Source: JANYCG01 sp031365665 (GTDB taxonomy: Bacteria > Pseudomonadota > Gammaproteobacteria > Burkholderiales > Burkholderiaceae_C). From it: a stretch of DNA of 18,507 bases. The first letter of the stretch is position 1. Each line of letters starts with the position of its first letter. The position numbers and the translations under genes are program-made. The notes under the pieces were generated by a model. The model had not been told where the DNA came from, searched no databases, and worked only from the letters and a program-made list of their open reading frames with translations. The stretch is taken from assembly GCA_031365665.1 (NCBI GenBank), contig JANLYO010000052.1, positions 1 to 18,507 on the forward strand, in the 5' to 3' direction. Shown in pieces: positions 8,652 through 15,679 of this stretch.

Positions 8652-8675
8652 TCACTGTTTTAGTGACTATTCACT
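8652..8675. promoter_or_regulatory. Three alternating TCACT/AGTGA half-sites, candidate operator
   Basis: TCACT at 8652-8656, AGTGA at 8662-8666 and TCACT at 8671-8675 form two overlapping inverted repeats that share the central half-site, with spacers of 5 and 4 bases. They lie about 90-110 bases upstream of the exporter ATG and just upstream of its candidate TTGACA. This suits cooperative binding of a dimeric regulator, but no regulator gene is nearby and the arms are short. Confidence 0.35.
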
Positions 8676-8770
8676 TTTTGCAGGAGTGCCATATTGTGCA
8701 CAGGCATCAAAAACCGGCCAGCGCAGCCAAAGCCCAGTTCTACTGAGAATGCTGGTTTGTATTAACGCGA

Positions 8771-8866
8771 TGAAATTATATGCAAAATAATTGGATATTG
8801 ATTAAATATTTATATAATTATTATACAATTTAATATCTATTAATATAGCAAAATATTGATATATTA
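8771..8866. other. Very AT-rich island
   Basis: By hand count only 11 of 96 bases are G or C, in DNA that is otherwise GC-rich. Many TATAAT-like hexamers occur, so it could bind a nucleoid silencer or raise promoter strength for the exporter operon. AT-rich sequence reappears in the last codons of the acyl-CoA ligase (KNKLQ), which hints at a DNA junction near 8925. Confidence 0.6.
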
Positions 8867-8898
8867 CGAGGCCTAGATGCCATTTAAGCTTCTATTTA

Positions 8899-10515
8899 CT
8901 ATTGTAATTTATTTTTTATCACCTGTTTCAACACCTTGCCCAAAGCCGATTTGGGCAACGCCGCCTCAAAAATCACGCGGCGCGGGTGTTTGAAGCGGGC
9001 CAGTTGGCCGTCAAACAAAGCCAACACTTCGGCTTGAGTCAGCGTGGCGCCAGCGGCCAAAACCACGACGGCCACAGCGACTTCACCCCAACGTTCGTCG
9101 GGCATGCCCACCACGGCAGATTCTGCAATCAGCGGGCAGTCGGCCAGGATGTTTTCAATCTCGGCGGGGTAGATGTTTTCACCGCCCGAGATGATCATGT
9201 CTTTGCTGCGACCGACCACCCAATAAAAGCCGTCGTCGTCAACCCGCGCCAGGTCGCCCGAGCGGAACCAGCCGTCTAGAAACGAGGGGTTGTGTGGATC
9301 CTTCCAATACCCGGCCATGAGGTTGGGCGCGCGAATCCACAACTCGCCAACATCGGCATCCTGCGCCACGTCGGTCTCGGCGTGGCCTGAATGTGCGCCA
9401 TCGCCGCCTGGTTTGACGATGCGCACCTGCACCCCCGCGCCTGCCCGGCCCGCGCTGCCGGGGTGGGCCATGGCGTCTTCTTTTTTGAGATAGATCGACA
9501 CCGGCCCGGTTTCGGTCGCGCCATACACCTGGCACACCGGCACACCGCGCTGGTGGAACGCGGCGATGTAAGACCCAGGAATCGTCGATGAACCGGCGTT
9601 GAGCAGCTTCAGCGAAGACAGCTTAGTGCTTGCAAATTCAGAGCGCTCAATCACCGCCCGCAGCGTCGCCGGTACCAGAAGTGACATCGTGGGGCGAAGG
9701 CGCTGCACGTCTTGCAGCCACGCCAGCGGCTCAAAGCGCGCATGCAGTGTGACCTGCGCACCGGCATGCAAGGCCGGCAGGGTCTGGATGCACAGGCCGC
9801 CGACATGGAACATCGGCAGCACGGTCAACACATGGTCTTGTGGGCTGAAATCGTGTGCATGCGCCGAGATCAGGCAGTTGGCCACCAGGCCCGCCTGCGT
9901 ATGCAGCGCGCCTTTGGGCTGCCCCGTAGTGCCCGAGGTGTAGACGAGAAGCACGGGTATATCGGCATCGGCATCGGCATCGGCATCGATTTGGTTAAAC
10001 CCCGGAGGCACTGCCGACGTTATTGATCCGACCCCATGATGTAGGAACCGTTCGCCCTGAGCTTGTCGAAGGGTTTCGACAAGCTCAACCCGAACGGAGC
10101 TTAGGATTTCTTCGGGCTGAAGCAATAAGTCCTGCACGGTCATCAGAGCCAGCGCATCTCCCTGCACCGCCAGGCTGCGCGCTGCCGGTAAATGGGCGCT
10201 ATCGGCGACGATCCGCGTTACGCCCGCGTGTGCCAGGATGGTCAATAGCTCTGCCTCGGCCAGGCGGTAGTTCAGCGGCAGCAGGATCGCGCCGATGCGC
10301 GCCAGCGCGTAGAGCAGCACCAGCATAGCGGGGTCATTCAGGCCCAGCCAGGCGACGCGATCGCCGGGTTGCACACCTGCGGTTTTTAATGCAATTGACG
10401 CATCAACGACGCTTTGCCAAAGCTGCTGGTAGCTGATCTCTTCTGGCCCGCACACGAGGGCAGTTTTGTGCGGCTGGTGCCGCGCATGGCTTTGCAGGGT
10501 GTCAACCAGGCCCAC
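8899..10515 (-). CDS. Acyl-CoA ligase (AMP-forming), with in-frame repeat-derived insertion
   Basis: 538 residues from GTG 10515, which lies 4 bp after the stop of the acyl-CoA-dehydrogenase-like gene. Motifs of class I adenylate-forming CoA ligases are all present: YTSGTTGQPKG (192-202), the later YGATETG, the GDLARVDDDGFYWVVGRSKD block with its downstream GGENIYP, and a C-terminal LPKSALGKVLK with the catalytic lysine. It would activate a carboxylic acid to its CoA thioester in the cytoplasm. Residues about 138-186, just before the phosphate-binding loop, are atypical: a palindromic element encodes VRVELVETLRQAQGER and a hexanucleotide repeat encodes a run of Asp-Ala. This extends the protein by roughly 45 residues without breaking the frame. 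Being last in the NicX-like operon, it may handle an acid arising in that pathway. Substrate unknown. Confidence 0.9.
   Translation of the reverse strand: MGLVDTLQSHARHQPHKTALVCGPEEISYQQLWQSVVDASIALKTAGVQPGDRVAWLGLNDPAMLVLLYALARIGAILLPLNYRLAEAELLTILAHAGVTRIVADSAHLPAARSLAVQGDALALMTVQDLLLQPEEILSSVRVELVETLRQAQGERFLHHGVGSITSAVPPGFNQIDADADADADIPVLLVYTSGTTGQPKGALHTQAGLVANCLISAHAHDFSPQDHVLTVLPMFHVGGLCIQTLPALHAGAQVTLHARFEPLAWLQDVQRLRPTMSLLVPATLRAVIERSEFASTKLSSLKLLNAGSSTIPGSYIAAFHQRGVPVCQVYGATETGPVSIYLKKEDAMAHPGSAGRAGAGVQVRIVKPGGDGAHSGHAETDVAQDADVGELWIRAPNLMAGYWKDPHNPSFLDGWFRSGDLARVDDDGFYWVVGRSKDMIISGGENIYPAEIENILADCPLIAESAVVGMPDERWGEVAVAVVVLAAGATLTQAEVLALFDGQLARFKHPRRVIFEAALPKSALGKVLKQVIKNKLQ
9961..9988. 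repeat. Hexanucleotide tandem repeat (ATCGGC), 4.7 copies
   Basis: Four perfect ATCGGC units plus ATCG lie within the acyl-CoA ligase gene and encode alternating Asp-Ala (residues about 177-185). Gain or loss of units keeps the frame, so it would change linker length rather than switch the gene off. It lies 59 bases from the 50-bp palindrome and belongs to the same insertion. Confidence 0.9.
10048..10097. repeat. REP-like 50-bp palindrome inside a coding sequence
   Basis: Two 23-base arms (10048-10070 and 10075-10097) pair with 3 mismatches around a 4-base loop, GGGT. The inner part CTGAGCTTGTCGAA against TTCGACAAGCTCA is strongly paired, and the ends are CCGTTCG and CGAACGG. I recall this element type as a dispersed, mostly intergenic palindrome of proteobacterial genomes. 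Here it is read in frame within the acyl-CoA ligase. No transposase is nearby. Confidence 0.85.
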
Positions 10516-10519
10516 GTTT

Positions 10520-11785
10520 TTACAGAACGTCGGGCTCGTCCTGCTCCCCTGCTTCGTACAGGGTCTCGCGGCCCAGGCGATCCATGCACAACTCGGCGGT
10601 CCAGGGCAGCATCAAGGAGCCGCAGCGCGAGTCGCGGTACATGCGCTCCAAAGGCAGGCTTTTGAGCATGGATTGCCCGCCACAGGTGCGCAAGGCCAAC
10701 CGGCAGATGTCATTGGCGTTCTCCATGATGGCATAGTGCGCGGCGTAGAGGCCGAGGCGGATTTCCTTGCTCGGGTCTACCCGGGCCGTCCGCGCATTTT
10801 GCAGAAAGACCGCGCGGGTTTGTTCGAGTTTGATCTTCATCTCGGCCACGGCGATCTGTTTGGTCGGGTACATGCGGCGCTTCACGGCGGGCATGCCGGG
10901 CACTTCGCCGCGCAGGTACTGCACGGTGAAGTCGTAAGCGCCTTGCGCGATGCCCATGTAGGTGGGCGAGAGTGTCGCAAACATGTGCGGCCAGCGCTGG
11001 GCGGCCTGCGCGTACAGGCCCTCGGGCATGAGGCGCTCACTGTCGGGCACGAACACCTCTTTGAACACCAGCGTGCGGCTCACGGTGCCGCGCATGCCCA
11101 GCGGATCCCATTCTCCTGCGGCGCCCACGCCCGGCAGGTTCCGGTCCACCGCGAGATAAAGCGAATCCCGCTGCGTGGCGCCGGGTTTGTCGAGCGTGCA
11201 CAAAATGCCGTAGTAGTCGGCGGCCCCGGCAAGGGAAGCGAATATTTTCTTGCCATTGATGAGGTAACCGCCCTCCACTTTTTTGGCCAATGTGCCAAAA
11301 GGCGCCTTGCCGGCAGCCGCAGCGCCGCCTTCAGAGAAGGGCTGTGAATAAATTTTGCCCTCCTGCGCGATGCGTTTGAAATGGACGGTGCGGTGGACTT
11401 CGTGGTCGGCGCGTTGCTCGGGCGTCATGGTCAAGCTGTCGGCGATGAGGCCGGTCCACAGCGCGGAGCTGACATGCATGTTCAGCGTCAGCGCCGTCGC
11501 GCCGCAATGGCGGCCGATTTCAGCGGCCACCAGCACGTAAGTCAGGAAATCCGCGCCCCAGCCGCCGTGTGATTCGGGCACACAGATTTTGAGCAGGCCC
11601 GCCGTACGCATGTCGGCGTAATTCTCAAAAGGAAACACGGCGTCGCGGTCGATCTCGGCCGCACGCGGCGCAAACTTGCGGCGACCCAAATCCGAGGCGA
11701 TCGCCAGAAGCTGCTTTTGTTTGTCCGTGAGGTCGATATAGTCGCCCGAGATCGGCGGCGGCGCATAGGGGTGGGGTGTAGGCAA
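10520..11785 (-). CDS. Acyl-CoA dehydrogenase-fold flavoprotein, canonical catalytic Glu not found
   Basis: 421 residues with full-length acyl-CoA dehydrogenase architecture: N-terminal helices, a beta domain (YLINGKKIFASLAGAAD at 174-190, DPLGMRGTVSRTLVF at 227-241) and a C-terminal helical bundle with RTCGGQSM and YRDSRCGSLMLPW. In medium-chain enzymes the catalytic Glu lies 10 residues after the Tyr of YRD; here that place is Leu393. The helix that carries the alternative Glu in isovaleryl-CoA dehydrogenase (about 262-275) also shows none. With a flavin reductase in the same operon, it could instead be an acyl-CoA-dehydrogenase-fold (group D) flavin monooxygenase. A true dehydrogenase acting with the adjacent CoA ligase remains possible. 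The start is TTG 11785, supported by GAGGAG 8 bases upstream; no other nearby in-frame start exists. Confidence 0.87.
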   Translation of the reverse strand: MPTPHPYAPPPISGDYIDLTDKQKQLLAIASDLGRRKFAPRAAEIDRDAVFPFENYADMRTAGLLKICVPESHGGWGADFLTYVLVAAEIGRHCGATALTLNMHVSSALWTGLIADSLTMTPEQRADHEVHRTVHFKRIAQEGKIYSQPFSEGGAAAAGKAPFGTLAKKVEGGYLINGKKIFASLAGAADYYGILCTLDKPGATQRDSLYLAVDRNLPGVGAAGEWDPLGMRGTVSRTLVFKEVFVPDSERLMPEGLYAQAAQRWPHMFATLSPTYMGIAQGAYDFTVQYLRGEVPGMPAVKRRMYPTKQIAVAEMKIKLEQTRAVFLQNARTARVDPSKEIRLGLYAAHYAIMENANDICRLALRTCGGQSMLKSLPLERMYRDSRCGSLMLPWTAELCMDRLGRETLYEAGEQDEPDVL

Positions 11786-11787
11786 GC

Positions 11788-12582
11788 TTATCGCTCCTCG
11801 ATCGGAAAATGCTGTTTCAGGAAGCGCAGCACTTCGGCGTTGAAAGCCTCGGGCTGCTCCATGTTGCCCAGGTGCCCGGCGTCGGCCAAGCAGCGGTAGT
11901 CGGCATCACGGATTTTTTCGGCCATTTTTTCCATGACAGAAGGCGGCGCGGTTTTGTCGTCATTGCAGGCCAGGCACAGGGTGGGAACGCGAATTTTGGG
12001 CAGGTTCTCCAGCCGGTTGAAAGACACAATGGCCGTCAAAGCGGCCCGGTAGGTGGCCTCCGGCACCGCCGTCATCAACTTCAGCGCCAATGCCCGCACT
12101 TTGGCCGGTGCACCCAGCGCCAGCATGCCGCCGACCAGAATCGGCGCCAGCCCGGCCATGCCCAACCCCGCATCCAGCGCAGCAAAACGGCTTTGCAAAA
12201 ACTCGCGTTGCCAGTCACCGCCCGGTTTGCCAAAGGCAGGCGACGTGGCAAACAGAATCAGGCCATCGATACCCGAGCCTGGCGGCGCACAGGCCTCCTG
12301 TGCCACCATGCCGCCCATGCTGTGGCCCAGCACCACACTGCGGCGGGCGTTCACGTGGTGGATCAATTGCCGTAGTGAGTCTGCAAAACCCGCCATGGCG
12401 ACGGGTTCAATGGGTGCAGACTTGCCGTACCCTGGCGCATCCCAGGCAATGGTGCGGTAACCGGCTTTGACCAGCATCGGCATCGTGGCATCAAAAGCCC
12501 CATGCCCGCCACCCACGCCATGCAACAGGAACACGGCCGTATCGCCCTGCCCCTTCTCCACGTAAAACGGCAAGGCGCTCAC
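11788..12582 (-). CDS. Alpha/beta hydrolase, possible deformylase or amide/ester hydrolase of the NicX-like pathway
   Basis: 264 residues, a normal length for this fold. The oxyanion-hole motif HGVGGGHGAF is at 21-30, nucleophile elbow GHSMGG at 86-91 (Ser88), acid Asp209 (NDDKTAP) and catalytic His237 (AGHLGNMEQP). It starts at GTG 12582, which overlaps the NicX-like stop by four bases (GTGA), so the two are translationally coupled. In nicotinate degradation the product of NicX, N-formylmaleamate, is hydrolysed by NicD, also an alpha/beta hydrolase; position and fold make that role plausible here. Sequence resemblance to NicD as I remember it is weak, so hydrolysis of another ring-cleavage product is equally possible. 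Confidence 0.88.
   Translation of the reverse strand: MSALPFYVEKGQGDTAVFLLHGVGGGHGAFDATMPMLVKAGYRTIAWDAPGYGKSAPIEPVAMAGFADSLRQLIHHVNARRSVVLGHSMGGMVAQEACAPPGSGIDGLILFATSPAFGKPGGDWQREFLQSRFAALDAGLGMAGLAPILVGGMLALGAPAKVRALALKLMTAVPEATYRAALTAIVSFNRLENLPKIRVPTLCLACNDDKTAPPSVMEKMAEKIRDADYRCLADAGHLGNMEQPEAFNAEVLRFLKQHFPIEER
11794..11799 (-). promoter_or_regulatory. Shine-Dalgarno GAGGAG fixing a TTG start
   Basis: GAGGAG lies 8 bases before the TTG at 11785, inside the last codons of the upstream hydrolase gene. It supports initiation of the acyl-CoA-dehydrogenase-like protein at this rare start codon. Confidence 0.75.
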
Positions 12583-13637
12583 GCCAGTTCCCCTTGCAGT
12601 TGTCCGGCCTTCACCGCCACCTCACCGTCCAGGGCCACCGTACAGCCCCTGAGCGGCAAATCGAAATGGCCCAAGGTGTGGCGTTTGGCCACTTCATTGG
12701 CACCGGTGGAATACAGGAAATTGCCGGCAAAGGCCCGCAACTCGGTGCCGTTGAAATCTTTTTTGTCGTAAAACGCCATGGAGTCCCAGCGCGCTTTGGG
12801 GTTCATGCCCCAGCCGACGTGGGAGACGGCATAGGCCTCGCGCGACCCTTCGAGTTCAGCCCAGGCAGCGAAGTAGCTGCGCATCAGGTCGGCGTCCAAA
12901 CCCTGGCCCGCGATATCTATGACGAAATCGTTTTCGATCGTCAACGTGACCGGTTTTTCCAGGTAGCGCTTGAAGGTGAGGTTGACATCGCCTTCGTTCA
13001 TCACCAAAACGCCGTTCACACTGCCTGATGCCGGAAACGCCAGGCACAGGCCGCCCGGCCAATGGGACATGGTGCCAGGCCGTGCCGTGTAACCCCAACC
13101 CCCACCCACCACAGCGCCCTGCAGCGACACTTTCAAATCCGTCCCCGCAGCGGAGCTTACCTGCATGGTTTTGGCAGCCCGCAGGCGTTTCATGCCGATC
13201 TTCACCTTGGGCTCCAACGCCGCCTCAGGCAGGCAGCGCTCCAGCACCTCGGGGTGCTCGTTGGAAACCATCAGCACCCGCGTGCCACCGGCCAAAATTT
13301 GCGGCAGCTCGGGCGCATGCAACAGGCCCTCCACGGTCACGTCCGCCACAAAATTGGTCGCTTCCAATGCTTTGACCACAGGGCCCAGACCTTGGATTGC
13401 ATCGGATGCGCCGGTTGAGCGCACCGGCACCGGGGCGCTTTGTCGGGGCGATGCCAGCACCACGTGGAACACCGCCGCGCCCAAACGCAACAAGGCCAAC
13501 TCCGCCAAATGCACATTGATTGGCCGCGACTGGGTTTCAGACAACACGGCTGCGGTGTCACCCGCCTTGACCCCGCACAATGCGAAAGCCTGCGCGAACG
13601 CGTCGATCCATTTGGCTTCGATACGTTCTTGCAACAT
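12579..13637 (-). CDS. nicX: NicX-like 2,5-dihydroxypyridine 5,6-dioxygenase (M29-peptidase-like fold)
   Basis: 352 residues, like NicX of Pseudomonas putida (about 350). The C-terminal half closely follows that enzyme: SHVGWGMNPKARWDSM, then RAFAGNFLYSTGANE, then GHFDLPLRGCTVALDG. The Fe(II) ligands known for NicX (two His and one Asp) correspond to His273, His324 and Asp326. The enzyme opens the ring of 2,5-dihydroxypyridine with O2 to give N-formylmaleamate. The start is ATG 13637, preceded by AAGGA 8 bases upstream; a longer frame up to 13793 runs antisense-like through the flavin reductase gene and was rejected. It is the second gene of the operon, 16 bp after the flavin reductase. The first 130 residues are less conserved, so a related ring substrate is possible. 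The family is sometimes annotated as leucyl aminopeptidase. Confidence 0.85.
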   Translation of the reverse strand: MLQERIEAKWIDAFAQAFALCGVKAGDTAAVLSETQSRPINVHLAELALLRLGAAVFHVVLASPRQSAPVPVRSTGASDAIQGLGPVVKALEATNFVADVTVEGLLHAPELPQILAGGTRVLMVSNEHPEVLERCLPEAALEPKVKIGMKRLRAAKTMQVSSAAGTDLKVSLQGAVVGGGWGYTARPGTMSHWPGGLCLAFPASGSVNGVLVMNEGDVNLTFKRYLEKPVTLTIENDFVIDIAGQGLDADLMRSYFAAWAELEGSREAYAVSHVGWGMNPKARWDSMAFYDKKDFNGTELRAFAGNFLYSTGANEVAKRHTLGHFDLPLRGCTVALDGEVAVKAGQLQGELA

Positions 13638-13653
13638 GGTGTCCGTCCTTGCG

Positions 13654-14199
13654 TCAAATCTGGGAACCGAGGGCGAAATAGCCACCCGCATGGAACAAAA
13701 GCGGCGCGGCGTCTGCACTGGTAAACCGCTCGACCTCCGCGATGAACAGGCAATGATCGCCTGCGATCTGGTGCGAGAGGGTCTTGCATTCAAACCAAGC
13801 CGCAGCCCCGTGCAGCAAGGGCATGCCGTGTTCGTTCAACGCGCATGGCACACCCTCAAATTTATCTGCTGAGCTGGAGGCAAAATTGCGAGACAGATCG
13901 ACTTGCGCCTCGGCCAACACATTGACCACAAACCGGCCAGCGGCTTCAAACGCAGGCAGGCTGGGTGAATTGGTTCTCAGAGACCACAGCACCAGAGGCG
14001 GCTCCAGCGACAAAGCGCCGAAAGAATTGGCAGTGAGGCCAATTTGGCGACCCCCGGGCGCGCAGGTGGCGATCACCGTCACACCCGTGCCAAATTGCCC
14101 CAGCGCGCGGCGCAACTCGCGTTTGAGCTCATCTGGGCTTTTGGGGATGGGATCCGGCGACAGGGTCGGGTTTTCAGTGGTTTGAAGCATATCAGACAT
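13654..14199 (-). CDS. Flavin reductase (HpaC/NADH:FMN oxidoreductase family)
   Basis: 181 residues, a typical length. The FMN-binding split-barrel signature is visible: RRALGQFGTGVTVIA (30-44), GLTANSF (54-60), PPLVLWSLRTNSPS (67-80), an internal GDH (147-149) and GGYFALG (172-178). The family uses NAD(P)H to reduce free FMN or FAD for a partner two-component monooxygenase. The only candidate partner in this operon is the acyl-CoA-dehydrogenase-fold protein. It is the first gene of the operon. ATG 14199 has no Shine-Dalgarno and lies only 7 bases after a TATGAT, so the transcript may be leaderless; ATG 14190 (Met4) is an alternative start. Confidence 0.9.
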   Translation of the reverse strand: MSDMLQTTENPTLSPDPIPKSPDELKRELRRALGQFGTGVTVIATCAPGGRQIGLTANSFGALSLEPPLVLWSLRTNSPSLPAFEAAGRFVVNVLAEAQVDLSRNFASSSADKFEGVPCALNEHGMPLLHGAAAWFECKTLSHQIAGDHCLFIAEVERFTSADAAPLLFHAGGYFALGSQI

Positions 14200-14206
14200 G
14201 TGTGAA

Positions 14207-14224
14207 TCATATACTAGTCATATA
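14207..14224. promoter_or_regulatory. Candidate operator/promoter between the catabolic operon and chrA genes
   Basis: TCATATA occurs twice (14207-14213 and 14218-14224) with an 11-base period. The same bases form an imperfect palindrome centred on ACTAGT (14213-14218) flanked by ATAT on both sides. On the minus strand TATGAT (14212-14207) is a good -10 for the flavin reductase gene, placing a start of transcription at or next to its ATG. A dimeric regulator bound here would block it. No good -35 was found. Confidence 0.45.
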
Positions 14225-14304
14225 GTTTTTGCATTGAACGGTTCCTGAACTTGGCGAGCACCCCGGGAAGCCTCTCCACCCTCGACATCAAAGGAGATAA
14301 TTCT

Positions 14305-14973
14305 ATGATGCCACACGCCGCACCCCCGCCCGATACGCACCGCACTCAGGGCAGCAAGAATATGGGCGAAATTCCCGCGCGGCCGCGGCCGCAATCACTG
14401 CCCGACCTGTTCTGGTCTTTCACCTTTTTGGCGCTGCAAGGTTTTGGCGGCGTTCTGGCCGTGGTGCAGCGCGAACTGGTGGAAAAGAAGCAATGGTTGA
14501 CGCCGGAAGAGTTTCTGGAAGACTGGGCCGTGGCCCAAGTGCTGCCCGGCCCCAACGTGGTCAATCTGGCGCTGATGATCGGCGACCGGCACTTTGGTAC
14601 GCGTGGGGCGCTGGCCGCGCTGGCGGGCATCTTGTTTTTTCCGTTGTTGGTGGTGCTGTGTCTGGTGGCGGCGTTTTCCGGCGTAGCTGATTCTGAACGC
14701 GCCCAGGGTATGCTGCGGGGCATGGGTGCAGTCTCCAGCGGCCTGATTGCCGCCACGGGGCTGAAATTGATCCCCGCGCTCAAAAAAAACCCGATGGGGC
14801 CGCTGCCCTGCTGGGTCTTGATTGTTTTGACTTTTGTCGCCGTGGCGCTGCTTCGGCTGCCGCTGGTGTGGGTACTCTTGGGCTTGGGCGGCCTGGGTTG
14901 GGCCCGGGCCTGGCGGCAACTCAAAGCTGCTGAATCTGGCGCGCCCCTTGCACCGGGAAGCGGATCGGCATGA
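14305..14973 (+). CDS. chrA: Half-size chromate transporter, first subunit (CHR family)
   Basis: 222 residues, a short-chain CHR protein with one CHR domain. Family hallmarks are FLALQGFGGVLAVVQREL with KKQWLTPEEFLEDWAVAQVL just after it, then LPGPNVVNLALMIG, and several hydrophobic segments after that. CHR proteins act in the inner membrane and usually export chromate in exchange or with protons; many members have other or unknown substrates. ATG 14305 follows AAAGGAGA by 7 bases, so the upstream TTG 14251 was rejected. It overlaps the second half gene by ATGA. Short-chain CHR proteins are known to work as pairs encoded by adjacent genes, and this arrangement fits. Confidence 0.9.
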   Translation: MMPHAAPPPDTHRTQGSKNMGEIPARPRPQSLPDLFWSFTFLALQGFGGVLAVVQRELVEKKQWLTPEEFLEDWAVAQVLPGPNVVNLALMIGDRHFGTRGALAALAGILFFPLLVVLCLVAAFSGVADSERAQGMLRGMGAVSSGLIAATGLKLIPALKKNPMGPLPCWVLIVLTFVAVALLRLPLVWVLLGLGGLGWARAWRQLKAAESGAPLAPGSGSA

Positions 14974-15566
14974 CCTTGAATTTTTCACCCGCCGACTGGC
15001 TGGCGCTGTTCTCCCACTTCGCTTCGTTGTCGTTATTGGCCGTGGGCGGGGCGATTACCACCGTGCCGGATATGCACCGCTACCTGGTCAATGAGCGCCA
15101 CTGGTTGTCGGAGGCGCAATTCACCTCCAGCATCGCCATGGCGCAAGCCGCGCCGGGGCCGAACGTGCTGTTTGTGGCGCTGATGGGCTGGAACATCGGC
15201 GTCAACGCGGGCGGCGGCCTGGCAGCGGGCCCTGCCGCCTGGGGCTGGGCCTTGCTGGGCGTGACGGTGTCGATGCTGGGCATCTTGTTGCCCAGCACTA
15301 CGCTGACCTTCGTCGCGGCGCGCTGGGGGCATCAGAACCGCGAACGCCGCTCGGTGCGGGCTTTCAAAACCGGGCTGGCACCCATCGTGGTGGCGCTTTT
15401 AATCGCAACCGGCTGCATTTTGGCGGGCAGTCTGGGAAAGACACTGGCACAGTGGCACATCTGGGCCCTGGCTTTTGCCGCCGCCATGGTCGTCTGGCGT
15501 ACCAAAGTCCACCTGTTGTGGCTGCTGGGCGCTGGCGGATTGCTGGGCTGGCTGGGCTGGGTTTAA
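14970..15566 (+). CDS. chrA: Half-size chromate transporter, second subunit (CHR family)
   Basis: 198 residues with a second CHR domain: LSLLAVGGAITTVPDMHRYL, then RHWLSEAQFTSSIAMAQAAP with GPNVLFVALMGWNIG directly after, then four or more hydrophobic segments. The GGA and APGPN motifs correspond to GGV and LPGPN in the first subunit, showing that the two genes are paralogous halves. Its ATG overlaps the stop of the first gene (ATGA), so the two are made together and probably form a heterodimer with opposed topology. No chrB-type regulator is visible. Downstream lies only gene debris, and no terminator hairpin was recognised. Confidence 0.9.
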   Translation: MTLNFSPADWLALFSHFASLSLLAVGGAITTVPDMHRYLVNERHWLSEAQFTSSIAMAQAAPGPNVLFVALMGWNIGVNAGGGLAAGPAAWGWALLGVTVSMLGILLPSTTLTFVAARWGHQNRERRSVRAFKTGLAPIVVALLIATGCILAGSLGKTLAQWHIWALAFAAAMVVWRTKVHLLWLLGAGGLLGWLGWV

Positions 15567-15596
15567 GAATCTGTGCAACAGAACAACAGAGCCCGT

Positions 15597-15674
15597 TCAG
15601 CCGTGGGCGAGCTTGGCCGCTTCTACACCGGCGATGCAAATGGCTTCGTCTTCATCGCCCGTGCCGCCACTGGC
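15597..15674 (-). pseudogene. Probable 3' remnant of a GlcG/HbpS-like (DUF336) gene
   Basis: On the minus strand a short frame reads ASGGTGDEDEAICIAGVEA then AKLAHG before TGA (15599-15597). The SGG-T-G-DEDEA-AG-EA pattern is what I know from the C-terminus of the GlcG/HbpS heme-binding-type family. Nothing upstream continues the protein; the sequence runs into a LysR remnant on the opposite strand at about 15675. GlcG genes often accompany glycolate oxidase genes, and a GlcD-type gene lies 1.5 kb away. The call rests on about 25 residues. Confidence 0.4.
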
Positions 15675-15679
15675 GCCAG

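Larger units (their letters stand above)
8563..8898. other. Gene-free upstream region of the ABC exporter operon
   Basis: This 336-base stretch has no convincing gene on either strand. Reading leftwards from the acyl-CoA ligase stop it holds a very AT-rich island (about 8771-8866), a cluster of TCACT/AGTGA half-sites (8652-8675) and, on the minus strand, a perfect TTGACA (8636-8631). Twelve bases after that TTGACA is TATGAT (8618-8613), too close to be an ideal -35/-10 pair. It probably contains the promoter for the exporter operon; no clear terminator for the ligase operon was found. Confidence 0.6.

Noticed and set aside
10466..11347. 293-codon plus-strand open frame
   Set aside because: His/Gly/Arg-rich antisense of the acyl-CoA-dehydrogenase-like gene, whose domains are clear.
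13638..13793. N-terminal extension of the NicX-like protein
   Set aside because: The extra 52 codons overlap the flavin reductase gene in another frame, and ATG 13637 has a good ribosome site and fits the family length.
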